From assembly GCF_000423345.1 (NCBI RefSeq), contig NZ_AUHU01000014.1, forward strand, positions 1 through 64,000: a DNA stretch of 64,000 nucleotides, given 5' to 3'. This document shows, one piece after another, positions 25,201 through 33,671 of this stretch. Each line of letters opens with the position of its first letter. Position 1 is the first letter of the stretch. This DNA is from Marinimicrobium agarilyticum DSM 16975. GTDB taxonomy: Bacteria > Pseudomonadota > Gammaproteobacteria > Pseudomonadales > Cellvibrionaceae. Below the pieces are notes generated by a model that did no database searches, was not told the DNA's origin, and worked only from the letters and a program-made list of their open reading frames with translations. The position numbers and the translations under genes were made by a program.

Positions 25201-26100
25201 ATGTTGTCGCTCTTTTCGGTTTGTAAACGCGTTCCGGCACCCGGCCTGAAAGCCCTGTCGGCCGTTACCCTGACACTGCTACTCGGCGGCACCGGGCTCT
25301 GCGCCTCAGCCCAGACCGTTCTGCGGGTCAACCAGACAGACCACCCACTGGATGCCTACGCCGTGGGCGCGCTGAGAGTTGCCCTGGAATACATGGAGGG
25401 CGACTATCAAGTGGAGGTGGCCGACGACCCCATTACGCAGACGCGTGCAATCGAGCGCCTGGAAACGGACCAGATGGATGTCATGTGGCTGTCCTCGAAC
25501 CGGGAGGTCGAAGAGCGGTTGTTGCCCATCCGCTTCCCGCTACTCAAAGGGCTGCTCGGATACCGGATATTTATCATCAACCCCGAACGACAGGCCCGCT
25601 TCGACCAAGTCGAGAGCTTTGAGGACCTCAAGCAACTGACATTTGGGCAGGGCGCCGGGTGGCCGGACATCAAGGTTTTGGAAAGCAACGGCTTGGAAGT
25701 GATCACCACCAGTAAGTACGACAACCTGTTTTACATGGTCGAAGGGGGCCGCTTCGACGCCTTCCCCCGCGGCGTGCTGGAGCCCTGGACAGAGCTGGAA
25801 GCCCACCCGGACCTACCCTTGACGGTAGAGGAAAATCTGGTGCTGGTATACAAACTGCCTTTCTACCTGTTCGTCAGTCGCGACAAGCCGGAATTGGCGC
25901 AAGCCATTCAAGAGGGACTGGATCAGGCATTGGCTTCAGGCCGCTTCGACGAGTACTTTTACGGTACCGATATGATTGAAGACGCACTGACCCGTTCCAA
26001 CCTGAAAAACCGCCAGCCCTTTCCGCTTGAAAACCCGTCCCTGAGCGAGGAAACACCGCTGGAGAGGGACGACTACTGGCTGACGCTGGACGACCTTTGA
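25201..26100 (+). CDS. Periplasmic solute-binding protein (SBP family 3-like), partner of the chemoreceptor
   Basis: About 299 residues from the ATG at 25201 behind TGAGG. The signal peptide (LSAVTLTLLLGGTGLCASAQ) is preceded by a longer n-region. The mature protein has the type II periplasmic-binding pattern: TVLRVNQTDHPLDAYAVGAL, DQMDVMWLSSNREVEERLLP, KGLLGYRIFIINPERQARF, and a C-terminal lobe ending FYGTDMIEDAL. No ABC permease or ATPase gene is adjacent, and the gene is tightly linked to the chemoreceptor, so a sensory rather than transport role is likely (inference). Ligand unknown. Confidence 0.75.
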   Translation: MLSLFSVCKRVPAPGLKALSAVTLTLLLGGTGLCASAQTVLRVNQTDHPLDAYAVGALRVALEYMEGDYQVEVADDPITQTRAIERLETDQMDVMWLSSNREVEERLLPIRFPLLKGLLGYRIFIINPERQARFDQVESFEDLKQLTFGQGAGWPDIKVLESNGLEVITTSKYDNLFYMVEGGRFDAFPRGVLEPWTELEAHPDLPLTVEENLVLVYKLPFYLFVSRDKPELAQAIQEGLDQALASGRFDEYFYGTDMIEDALTRSNLKNRQPFPLENPSLSEETPLERDDYWLTLDDL

Positions 26101-26142
26101 CCAAGCACCGGGACACGCCCGGACTGGCTTCAAAATTGTCAG

Positions 26143-26340
26143 CTAAGCAGCGCCCGGCACTATTTTGGATCTATTTTCCAGACGTTTCCACACCAGCTCG
26201 TGGAAATGGAACGCCACCGTATTGATCGCCGGCTCTATCAGGGCCACTGCGCCCCCTACGACCCAGCTACCGGTCAGTACGTAGGCGACACAAAACGCTA
26301 CACTGAAGTGGAGCACAGCAAACGTCGCTGTCTTTCTCAT
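26143..26340 (-). CDS. DUF2061 small membrane protein
   Basis: 65 residues from the ATG at 26340 with GAGGTG upstream. MRKTATFAVLHFSVAFCVAY and TGSWVVGGAVALIEPAINTVAFHFHELVW are the DUF2061 pattern, two membrane helices ending in a conserved FHE-W. The family has no known function. Convergent with the solute-binding protein gene. Confidence 0.82.
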   Translation of the reverse strand: MRKTATFAVLHFSVAFCVAYVLTGSWVVGGAVALIEPAINTVAFHFHELVWKRLENRSKIVPGAA

Positions 26341-26636
26341 GGTGGTCACCTCTTCGGGATCGTTAAACGGACGGGTAAATCAGAGACTTACCCCATACCG
26401 CTGATAATAATGATTCCCATTCATTTATAAAACTTAATTTAAAACATAGCCCTGATAGTCTGAGCCTAATATAATAGTGCTATTGGCGCATTTTTACACT
26501 TTTTGTCGGTTGGGCTGGCGCGCCCGCCGTTGAGTTTGGCTATACTAAGGGGCACCTGCCTCTACTGAGACCGGGACCGACTGAACAAAAGAGAGGCCCA
26601 AAGAGCGCCTCCGAACGCAAGCAAGGGCTAGATTTC
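26341..26636. other. Intergenic between divergent genes
   Basis: About 296 bases. The centre (26400-26490) is AT-rich and is the likely promoter region for the DUF2061 gene on one side and the EAL gene on the other. No clear operator or RNA gene was seen. Confidence 0.4.
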
Positions 26637-27410
26637 ATGTCAGATTCTGAACCACAGACGGCCAGCGGCTGCAGCCGCTGCAGGGACCTGCCGTCGTTAC
26701 CATTTGATTTCACCATGGCATTTCAGCCGATTGTCGATATCGGAACGCGCGAGGTTTTTGCCTATGAAGCGTTGGTCCGGGGCGTCAACGGAGAAGGTGC
26801 CTACGACATTCTCAACCAAGTTACCGACGACAACCGCTATCAGTTCGACCAGGCCTGTCGGGTCAAGGCGATTGAGCTCGCGGCGAGGCTTAATATCCGT
26901 TGCGGTTTGAGCATCAACTTCCTGCCGAATGCCGTGTACGAGCCCAAGAGCTGTATCAAGGCGACCCTGGACGCCGCCGAGCGATATCAATTTCCCTGTG
27001 ATCGCATCATTTTTGAAGTCAATGAATCCGAGCCCGTGGGCGATGCGGGTCATCTTGAGCGAATATTCAAAGAATATCATGCTCAGGGCTTCACCACCGC
27101 CATTGACGATTTTGGCGCTGGACATGCGGGCCTGAACCTGTTGGCGGACTTCCAGCCGGGAATCATCAAGCTGGATATGGCCTTGATCCGGAACATCGAC
27201 AGCAACAAAATCCGTCAGTCCATTGTGCGGGGGGTCTGTAATACCTGCGACGAGTTCGGCATCAAGGTGATCGCCGAAGGCGTAGAGACGGTGGGCGAAC
27301 TGGCCGCACTGCGTGGCATCGGCATCCGGTTCTTTCAAGGCTACTTGCTCGCCCGGCCCGCTGTGGAACAGCTGCCGGAGGTGAATTACCCGGCCCTGGA
27401 TGCCAACTGA
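26637..27410 (+). CDS. EAL-domain cyclic-di-GMP phosphodiesterase
   Basis: 257 residues, almost entirely one EAL domain. The catalytic set is intact: YEALVRG (EAL-type Glu, about residue 43), INFLPNAVY, FEVNES (Glu), AIDDFGAGHAGLNLL (metal-binding DD), IIKLDMALIRNID and VIAEGVET (Glu), followed by FFQGYLLARP. It should hydrolyse c-di-GMP to pGpG. The short N-terminus has a CSRC pair (residues 13-16) of unknown role. No attached sensory domain is present, so it may act with a partner. AAGGG precedes the ATG. Confidence 0.88.
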   Translation: MSDSEPQTASGCSRCRDLPSLPFDFTMAFQPIVDIGTREVFAYEALVRGVNGEGAYDILNQVTDDNRYQFDQACRVKAIELAARLNIRCGLSINFLPNAVYEPKSCIKATLDAAERYQFPCDRIIFEVNESEPVGDAGHLERIFKEYHAQGFTTAIDDFGAGHAGLNLLADFQPGIIKLDMALIRNIDSNKIRQSIVRGVCNTCDEFGIKVIAEGVETVGELAALRGIGIRFFQGYLLARPAVEQLPEVNYPALDAN

Positions 27411-27583
27411 AACCACTATTTCAGTTGACAATTACCATAATTACTTTTATCTATTGGATTACACCGCCCGAAGCTTTTAGGTTCTAAAAAGGGCCTGACC
27501 GACTGTGGCGGTGAGACTGCAGTACCAGCGGATCAGCGCAGTGCCGCCACCCTGTACCCTCACCCACAGGAGTATGATGGATT

Positions 27584-28762
27584 ATGGCGAACAACACAGT
27601 AGCAGCCGAACGAGCGGAAAAGGTGCCTCACAAGCGCACTGCCGCCGAGGATTTTTTTATCAAGCTAGCCGCCGAGGCCGATATCCGGATTAATGGCGAC
27701 CGCCCCTGGGACATACGCGTTTACGACCCCTCATTCTTGTCTCGAGCCCTCTCCTCAGGAGCGCCGCTGGCATTTGCCGAGGCCTATATGGACGGGCTTT
27801 GGGACTGCGAACGCATTGACGAAATGATGACCCGCGTCCTGCAGGCTCATCTTGAAAGGAAACTACGTAAGTTCGGCACCCTTGAGCTGCTGAAAGCCTA
27901 CCTCAGTGCCGCCGTCATCAATAAACAAGACCCCAACCGGGCCTTCAAAGTTGGCGAGGTGCACTACGACATCGGTAACGATCTGTACCGACGCATGCTC
28001 GACTCACGCATGATTTACAGCTGCGGCTACTGGGCCAACGCCAGTAACCTTGAAGAGGCCCAATATCAGAAGCTGGATTTGATCTGTCGCAAACTCAAGC
28101 TCGAACCGGGCATGACGCTCCTGGACATCGGCTGCGGCTGGGGCGGCCTGGCAGAGTTTGCCGCCCGCCACTACGGGGCTCACGTTACCGGCATTACCAT
28201 TTCCAAAGAGCAGCAAAAGCTCGCCCAGGACCACTGCAAAGGGCTTCCCGTGGAGATTAAACTGGTCGACTATCGCGCTTTGGAAGGACAGTTCGACCGC
28301 ATCGTCTCCGTGGGCATGTTCGAGCACGTGGGCCACAAGAATTACCGTACCTATTTCGAGGCCGCCAGCCGGTTGCTGGCCGACGACGGCCTGTTCCTTT
28401 TGCACACCATTGGCACCGACCGGGAGCAGAACGGCGTTGACCCCTTTATCGAGAAGTATATTTTCCCCAATGGGGAAATCCCCTGTCGCCGCCTGATCAA
28501 CGACAGCAGCCTCGGGTTGCTCCGCCTGGAAGACTGGCACAACTTCGGCCCGGATTATGACCGGACGCTGATGGCCTGGTGGGAAAACTTTGAAAAGGCT
28601 TGGCCGGAGCTCGAAGGGGAGTACGGTCAAGGCAATTTCTACAGGATGTGGCAGTATTACCTGCTCAGTTGCGCGGCCTATTTCCGTTCGCGCGAAGGGC
28701 AATTGTGGCAGATTGTGTACAGCAAGACGGACAGCAATCGGGAATATCGCAGCTTGCGGTAG
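27584..28762 (+). CDS. cfa: Cyclopropane-fatty-acyl-phospholipid synthase
   Basis: 392 residues from the ATG at 27584; an overlapping out-of-frame ATG lies nearer to the AGGAG. The protein adds a methylene from S-adenosylmethionine across unsaturated acyl chains of membrane phospholipids. VGEVHYDIGNDLYRRMLDSRMIYSCGYW, the SAM site LLDIGCGWGGLAEFAARHYG, VSVGMFEHVGHKNYRTYF and the C-terminal QIVYSKTDSNREY are typical. It ends just before repeat family B, copy 1, and converges with a methyltransferase gene. Confidence 0.93.
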   Translation: MANNTVAAERAEKVPHKRTAAEDFFIKLAAEADIRINGDRPWDIRVYDPSFLSRALSSGAPLAFAEAYMDGLWDCERIDEMMTRVLQAHLERKLRKFGTLELLKAYLSAAVINKQDPNRAFKVGEVHYDIGNDLYRRMLDSRMIYSCGYWANASNLEEAQYQKLDLICRKLKLEPGMTLLDIGCGWGGLAEFAARHYGAHVTGITISKEQQKLAQDHCKGLPVEIKLVDYRALEGQFDRIVSVGMFEHVGHKNYRTYFEAASRLLADDGLFLLHTIGTDREQNGVDPFIEKYIFPNGEIPCRRLINDSSLGLLRLEDWHNFGPDYDRTLMAWWENFEKAWPELEGEYGQGNFYRMWQYYLLSCAAYFRSREGQLWQIVYSKTDSNREYRSLR

Positions 28763-28778
28763 TACGGCGCTTGGGAGT

Positions 28779-28849
28779 CGGCGGATGCGCTTCGCTGATG
28801 CCGCCCTACAGGTCCGACGTAGGGCGGCATAAGCGAAGCGCATCCGCCG
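28779..28849. repeat. Interspersed palindromic repeat family B, copy 1
   Basis: Arms of 31 bases (28779-28809 and 28819-28849) pair at 30 positions around a 9-base loop. Each arm is itself a small hairpin: GGCGGAT...AAGCGAAGCGC...ATGCCGCC in one direction. This is the arrangement of two inverted REP units. The AAGCGAAGCGC motif recurs in copy 2 at 32435. It sits between convergent genes and may serve as a bidirectional terminator. Confidence 0.78.
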
Positions 28850-28860
28850 GGCCCCATCCA

Positions 28861-29658
28861 TCAGACCAGAGCCGCGATGTACGCCAACCACCCCGGCTGG
28901 TTGTCCATTTTCTTGCGTTCGCGAAAGCTGCCGTCGGCCACGTCCCAATAAATGTGCAATTTCTTGAAACCCGCCTCCTCCAACAGCTCCCGGATTTCCA
29001 CCAGGGCCCAGACGCGCCACACGTACTTGAAGGCCCGTTTCATTTCGCTGCCGTCTTTGAAACGAAAGTGGATGTAATTCACTGCTTCATTGGTCATCGG
29101 GTCGAAGCTGTGCTGATCCCAGACGTAGGTAAAACCACCGTCAATTTTACGGGCCTCTTCCATTACCTCCTGGGATTCCCAGCCGCCGTACATGTCCAGA
29201 AAGAAAACACCGTCTTTCACCAGCGATTTGCGCACCGCCTTGAAGTAGCGCAGCATTTCCTTGCGCTCCTGAAAAATCCAGTAACTGAAGTTCATGGCGT
29301 TCACCAGGTCAAACTTTTCCCGGGTGACGGTCCGCACATCGCGCTGCGCCAGGCGAACCCGGTTGCCCGGCTCGTCCAACGGGGCCAGGTTGTTGTCGAT
29401 GCCCCACTGAAGCACATCGGGGTCGATATCGACTCCCAGCGCCGTTCGCTTTTTGTGGCTGTCGACCCATTCACCACACAGCAACGCCGTACCGCAGAAA
29501 TCCTCCCGCATCGAGAACGGGCGGCGTTTGCGCAGCTTTTTGAAGGTCTTGTCAAAGAACTCCACTTCGAATTCCGGCGCCTGAACACTGCGCTGATACA
29601 GATCGTGACGATCCGAGTTTCGAGCGGTAAAACGTGGCTTGGACTTGTTCTTCGGCAA
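28861..29658 (-). CDS. Class I SAM-dependent methyltransferase, substrate unknown
   Basis: Start taken as TTG at 29658, six bases after GGAGG; 265 residues. The SAM-binding region begins with REDFCGTALLCGEWVDSH (motif I, about residues 49-66), ALGVDIDPDVLQWG (motif II acidic) and FDLVNAMNFSYWIF (about residue 120), followed by FFLDMYGGWESQEV. The conserved REDFCGTA and NFSYWI blocks mark a family of uncharacterised bacterial methyltransferases. Overlaps the putative promoter area of the divergent DnaT-domain gene. Confidence 0.8.
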   Translation of the reverse strand: MPKNKSKPRFTARNSDRHDLYQRSVQAPEFEVEFFDKTFKKLRKRRPFSMREDFCGTALLCGEWVDSHKKRTALGVDIDPDVLQWGIDNNLAPLDEPGNRVRLAQRDVRTVTREKFDLVNAMNFSYWIFQERKEMLRYFKAVRKSLVKDGVFFLDMYGGWESQEVMEEARKIDGGFTYVWDQHSFDPMTNEAVNYIHFRFKDGSEMKRAFKYVWRVWALVEIRELLEEAGFKKLHIYWDVADGSFRERKKMDNQPGWLAYIAALV

Positions 29659-29743
29659 AATGACCTCCGGCCTTCCCAGACGCAAAAGCGCTATAATAAC
29701 AGCCCAATGCACCCCGGCCACAAACAGTGCTAAAGTAGCGCCC

Positions 29744-30886
29744 ATGACGTCATCCCTGATTTCAGAAAAACCCCTCCTGTTTTCGCCCTCCCTGGCTGCC
29801 ACCATTGGCCTGGAGGAGGCGATTCTGCTCAGCGCCCTGAACGACGTCGCGCATTACCTGCCCGGTCAGTACCGGCAGGGGCATCACTGGCATCGGCTGG
29901 AGGGGGCGCAACTGGAGAACCTGCTGCCCTTCTGGAACGACCTTGATCTGCAGCGAGTGAGCAAAAGCCTGCGAGACAAGGGCATCATCTTGCTCGACTC
30001 CGCGCCCTACAGTGAAAGTCGCCAGTTGCACTTCGCCTTCAACGAAGGTGCCCATGAGCAGGCCGGCGCTTCGCCTCAAACCCCACCGTCACCCCCGCCT
30101 GGACCGAGCGGTCCGGCCACCGGCGCCAACCGGATCGGCCCCGGTTGGCAGCCCGACCGGGAGCTGATGCGGCACATTGCCCAGCACAATATTCCCGAAC
30201 ACTTCGTTCGGGAGCAGCTGCCGGAGTTCATCGCCTACTGGCGCGAACGGGGGGAGAGCCATCACGCCTGGGGCGCCAAGTTCCTGAAGCATTTGCTGCG
30301 CCAGTGGCGCGAGGCCCAGACCGAACACCAGAGCCGGCGGGATCACGAGGCCGCCATGCACAGCCAGTGGCGCCCCAGCCGGGATGCCCTTGAGGTGCTG
30401 GTCAAGCACGCCAATATCAGCCTGGCCTTTATTGAGGACGCCATTCCGGAATTTGTGCTTTACTGGAAGGAAAGAGGCGACGTGGGCCGCACCTGGAACA
30501 GCAAGTTCATCCAGCACGTCAAACGCCAGTGGCTCAGGTATAATGCGGCCCTGGAGCACGATACCGAGCCCCGTCGGATTCCCGAGGACTGGCAGCCCAG
30601 CCGGGATGTATACGACGTCCTGAAGCTGGCCAATATCGATCTGGCCTTCGCCCAGAGGCAGGTGCCGGAGTTCGTGCTCTACTGGCGCGACAGCAACCAA
30701 GTGCACAGCTCCTGGAACACCAAGTTCCTGCAGCATGTGAAGTTCCACTGGGCGCGCCAACACGCACTGACCACCGACAACGCACAGGCAGGCCAAGATG
30801 CAAGACAGCAAGACTCTCGTCGAGCAGGCACAACACGCGATCGCAGCCTCGTCCAAGACCTCACCGACCGAAGCTGGGCCCGGTGA
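29744..30886 (+). CDS. DnaT-like protein with three tandem DnaT domains
   Basis: 380 residues from the ATG at 29744. The N-terminal part (about 1-95, LLFSPSLAATIGLEEAILLS, then LQRVSKSLRDKGIILL) is winged-helix-like, followed by a Pro/Gly linker. Three repeats follow, each of form W-P-R...I...F...PEF(V/I)xYW+...W-(S/A)KFLxH(V/L)+xxW, at about 132-192, 207-264 and 280-336. This domain in E. coli DnaT binds single-stranded DNA and PriB/PriA in replication restart. Three copies in one protein suggest a multivalent ssDNA loader (inference). Its end overlaps the next gene by 89 bases in another frame. Confidence 0.78.
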   Translation: MTSSLISEKPLLFSPSLAATIGLEEAILLSALNDVAHYLPGQYRQGHHWHRLEGAQLENLLPFWNDLDLQRVSKSLRDKGIILLDSAPYSESRQLHFAFNEGAHEQAGASPQTPPSPPPGPSGPATGANRIGPGWQPDRELMRHIAQHNIPEHFVREQLPEFIAYWRERGESHHAWGAKFLKHLLRQWREAQTEHQSRRDHEAAMHSQWRPSRDALEVLVKHANISLAFIEDAIPEFVLYWKERGDVGRTWNSKFIQHVKRQWLRYNAALEHDTEPRRIPEDWQPSRDVYDVLKLANIDLAFAQRQVPEFVLYWRDSNQVHSSWNTKFLQHVKFHWARQHALTTDNAQAGQDARQQDSRRAGTTRDRSLVQDLTDRSWAR

Positions 30887-31469
30887 GCGGGCGCGCCAAC
30901 CCGCGACCGATGCACACATCGACGCCCTGAACGAGGCATTCGCGCTGTTTCGCATCAACTATCACAATCAGTACTACAAGGCCTACAGCGACACCCAGGT
31001 ACTCAACCAGATCAAAAAGCTCTGGTTGGACAGCCTCACCCAATTCGAGCCCGAGACACTTCGCCGAGGTGCCCGCAAGGTCATCGAGGAGTCGGAGTTT
31101 CTGCCCACGCTCAACCGGATGATTCGCGCCTGTCAGGGTGATCCAGAGAGTTACGGGCTGCCCGACACCCACAGCGCCTATGTGGAAGCCTGCCGCGCGC
31201 CCAGCCCGAAGGCCGCCCAGCGCTGGAGTCACCCGGCGGTGTACCACGCCGGCCTCGCCAGTGACTGGTTTTTCCTTGCCAGTAGCCCCGAGAGAGTGGC
31301 CTTCCCCGTGTTCGAACGACACTACCAACGGCTGTGTGAGCGGGTGATGAACGGCGCTAAACTGCCGGTGCCGCAACCCCCCGCGCTGCCCGAAAGTACC
31401 GAAAAGCCGCTGTCTGCGGAAGAGAACCATAAACGTATGGAAGCGCTGCGCCGCGAGCTGGACCTCTGA
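30798..31469 (+). CDS. Lambda P-like replication protein (probable helicase loader)
   Basis: 223 residues from ATG at 30798, inside the end of the DnaT-domain gene. The region FALFRINYHNQYYKAYSDTQVLNQIKKLW and ETLRRGARKVIEESEFLPTLNRMIRAC (about residues 48-110) resembles the phage lambda P/replication-protein-P family, which brings DnaB helicase to a loading site. Partner position next to a DnaT-like protein supports a primosome role, possibly the species' substitute for DnaC. Family assignment is from pattern recollection. No phage genes surround it. Confidence 0.6.
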   Translation: MQDSKTLVEQAQHAIAASSKTSPTEAGPGERARQPATDAHIDALNEAFALFRINYHNQYYKAYSDTQVLNQIKKLWLDSLTQFEPETLRRGARKVIEESEFLPTLNRMIRACQGDPESYGLPDTHSAYVEACRAPSPKAAQRWSHPAVYHAGLASDWFFLASSPERVAFPVFERHYQRLCERVMNGAKLPVPQPPALPESTEKPLSAEENHKRMEALRRELDL

Positions 31470-31546
31470 TCCCCCCACACTTTCCATGCGTAACCCAGTA
31501 GCCATACGTAACTCAATAGATAGCCCGCAAGAATGAAGGAGATTCT

Positions 31547-32422
31547 ATGAAGCAAGGTGTGACCCAATGGTTGTTGGGACTCGGTTTAGTGGCCTTTGCC
31601 GGCGGTTGCCTGGTCCTGGCACTGTTTCTGGCCCATCACCTGCCTCAACCTTTGGAGCCCGCCGAAGAGGTACCCGGCATCTCGCGGCCAGACATCGTGA
31701 AGAAGCTACCCAATTTTGTCGAGATCGACCATATACCCGAGCGCAAGCGCGCCTTTTTCAGCATGCTGATGCCGATGGTGGAATGGCGCAATCACCAGCT
31801 GCGGCAACTGCGCACTGACGTTGAGGCCATGATAGATACCCTGGCCAGCGGCGCGAAGTTGACCGACGAGCAGGCCCGCGAACTGGAAAAGCTGCGTATT
31901 CATTTTCGCGTGACCGAGGACAACTACCCGGAAACGAAGGAGGCACTTGAAGTGCTCCGGCGTCGTGTCGACATTATTCCCCGGGAAATGGTTCTGGCTC
32001 AGGCCGCCGCTGAATCCGGCTGGGGGACGTCCCGCTTTGCCCGCCAAGCCAACAATCTGTTCGGGCAATGGTGCTACCGCAAGGGCTGCGGCCTGGTGCC
32101 CAACGCACGCTCGGCGGATGCCAGCCACGAGGTGCAGAAATTCGATACCGTCAACGACGCCGTCGCCACCTACTTTCGCAACATCAACACCAACCGGGCC
32201 TACCTGGAGGTGCGTCAGATTCGTGCGCAGCAGCGCACAAATGACCAGACCCCCTCAGGGCTGGCGATGGTGGAAGGCCTGCACCGCTACTCCAGCCGCG
32301 GGCAGGCGTATATTGAGGAGCTCAAGGAGCTGATTCACTACAACGACCTGGAGCAGGTCAAAGAGGTTTGGTTGGCGCCGGAGGAAGAGGAAGAGGCGCA
32401 AGCGCCTGAGCCGTCACCGTAG
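31547..32422 (+). CDS. Bax-type membrane-anchored glucosaminidase
   Basis: 291 residues from ATG at 31547 after AAGGAGATTCT. One N-terminal membrane helix (LLGLGLVAFAGGCLVLALFL) anchors a periplasmic domain. The glucosaminidase core (about 145-270) is marked by REMVLAQAAAESGWGTSRFA (catalytic Glu in AAESGWG) and NNLFGQWCYRKGCG, then FDTVNDAVATYFRNINTNRAY. It resembles E. coli Bax and should cut the peptidoglycan glycan strand. Ends just before repeat B copy 2. Confidence 0.85.
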   Translation: MKQGVTQWLLGLGLVAFAGGCLVLALFLAHHLPQPLEPAEEVPGISRPDIVKKLPNFVEIDHIPERKRAFFSMLMPMVEWRNHQLRQLRTDVEAMIDTLASGAKLTDEQARELEKLRIHFRVTEDNYPETKEALEVLRRRVDIIPREMVLAQAAAESGWGTSRFARQANNLFGQWCYRKGCGLVPNARSADASHEVQKFDTVNDAVATYFRNINTNRAYLEVRQIRAQQRTNDQTPSGLAMVEGLHRYSSRGQAYIEELKELIHYNDLEQVKEVWLAPEEEEEAQAPEPSP

Positions 32423-32434
32423 GCAGGGTAAACG

Positions 32435-32509
32435 GTAGGGTAGGTAAGCGAAGCGCCACCTACCATTTGAGCCAGTTGCGGTAGGTGGCGCTTCGCTCAC
32501 CTACCCTAC
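32435..32509. repeat. Interspersed palindromic repeat family B, copy 2
   Basis: Arms of 30 bases (32435-32464, 32480-32509) pair at 29 positions around a 15-base loop. Each arm is a small hairpin GGTAGGT-AAGCGAAGC-GCCACCTACC, with GTAGG outside. The unit shares GTAGGG and AAGCGAAGCGC with copy 1, while the flanking pairs differ in a compensated way. It again separates convergent genes. Confidence 0.78.
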
Positions 32510-32542
32510 AGCTTACTGGCACTGAACCCGGTTTGATCGGCC

Positions 32543-33661
32543 TCAATTTTCGTGTTGCCACTCGCCATTTTCACCGGTCACCAGCCACTGCTGGGAGAAC
32601 CAGAAGAAGCGGCCGGATTCGCCCGTGCCGGCGGTGCAGTTGTAACGGGTGCGCCCGGGGGTCAGTGGCTTGTTAGCCCGGGTGGCGACCGTGTTTCCCT
32701 CCACGCGAGTTTCAATGGCGCCCTGGCCGGAGGCAAAACAGCTGATCCGGTCCGCCAGTGAGGCATCCTCCAGCGTCATTGCCAATACCGGCCGCGCGCC
32801 CTCCTTCACCACTACCTCATCAAGCGGCTGCTCAAGGGACCAGTCGGAATACAGAGCGGTTTCCGTGAGCGGCATTGGGCGTGTCTTCACTTTGGTGGCG
32901 AAGTCTTCCAGGCTGCCGTAGGGCCCTCCAAAGGGAAAACGCGGCAGCGCGCGCAGATCGCTGTGCGGGCCGAGTGGACCCGACTGCTGGCCGAATGCCA
33001 CGAAGCCCAACTCTTCCAACAGAGCCTTTACCTTGTTGTTGTACTCCCCGTAGGGGTAGGCCAACATTTTATGGTTTTGCCCGGTTTCTTCTTCAATACG
33101 CTGCTCGGCCTTGACGATCTCGTGGCGAATGCGCTCGCGCCATTCGCTTGCACTTTCCCCGGCCTTGAAGCGCTGGAGGTGGTTGTGGGCGGTAGAATGG
33201 TTGGCAATGGTCGCGCCCTGCTCGGCCATTTGGCGGAGCTGATCCCAGGAGGCGAAGCCGGGTTTGTTCTCATCGAGGGGGTTGGTGTTCACGAATACCG
33301 TAAAGGGCCAATCGCGCTTTTTCAGCACCGGAAGCGCATGGGTGTAAACCGACTCATAGGCATCATCAAAGGTGATGGCGGCGGTCTTGTCGGGCAAGGC
33401 CTCCCCGGCCTTTAGGGCGGAAACCAGTTGCTCCAGCGGTACCACGGTGAAGTCATGGTTCGCCAGATAGTCCATGTGCTTCTCGAACCGCTCCGGCGTC
33501 ACACTGGTGGAGGGCGGGCTGTCCTCGCTTACGTGATGATATTGCAGCACCACCGCCGCCGTCGCCGACGGGGACTGGACCAGCCCCACGGCCGCCAGCA
33601 GCGACGCGGCCACGGCAGAAAAACCCAGTAGCCATTTCCGCTGGAACCATGTCCGTTTCAT
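32543..33661 (-). CDS. Secreted polysaccharide deacetylase
   Basis: 372 residues from the ATG at 33661. The N terminus (RKWLLGFSAVAASLLAAVGL) is a signal peptide or anchor. The NodB domain starts VVLQYHHVSEDSPPSTSVTP; ITFDDAYESVYTHALPVL has the catalytic and metal Asp pair, and IANHSTAHNHLQ the two metal His. MLAYPYGEYNNKVKALLEELGF is a further conserved block. It likely removes N-acetyl groups from an extracellular or cell-wall glycan. The C-terminal 120 residues form a beta-rich extra domain. Starts 10 bases after the PilZ gene stop, so probably one operon. Confidence 0.82.
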   Translation of the reverse strand: MKRTWFQRKWLLGFSAVAASLLAAVGLVQSPSATAAVVLQYHHVSEDSPPSTSVTPERFEKHMDYLANHDFTVVPLEQLVSALKAGEALPDKTAAITFDDAYESVYTHALPVLKKRDWPFTVFVNTNPLDENKPGFASWDQLRQMAEQGATIANHSTAHNHLQRFKAGESASEWRERIRHEIVKAEQRIEEETGQNHKMLAYPYGEYNNKVKALLEELGFVAFGQQSGPLGPHSDLRALPRFPFGGPYGSLEDFATKVKTRPMPLTETALYSDWSLEQPLDEVVVKEGARPVLAMTLEDASLADRISCFASGQGAIETRVEGNTVATRANKPLTPGRTRYNCTAGTGESGRFFWFSQQWLVTGENGEWQHEN

Positions 33662-33671
33662 CGCCTGCACC

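Noticed and set aside
29744-31469. Prophage remnant explaining the replication genes
   Set aside because: No integrase, structural or lysis genes are adjacent, and the flanks are ordinary chromosomal genes with similar composition.
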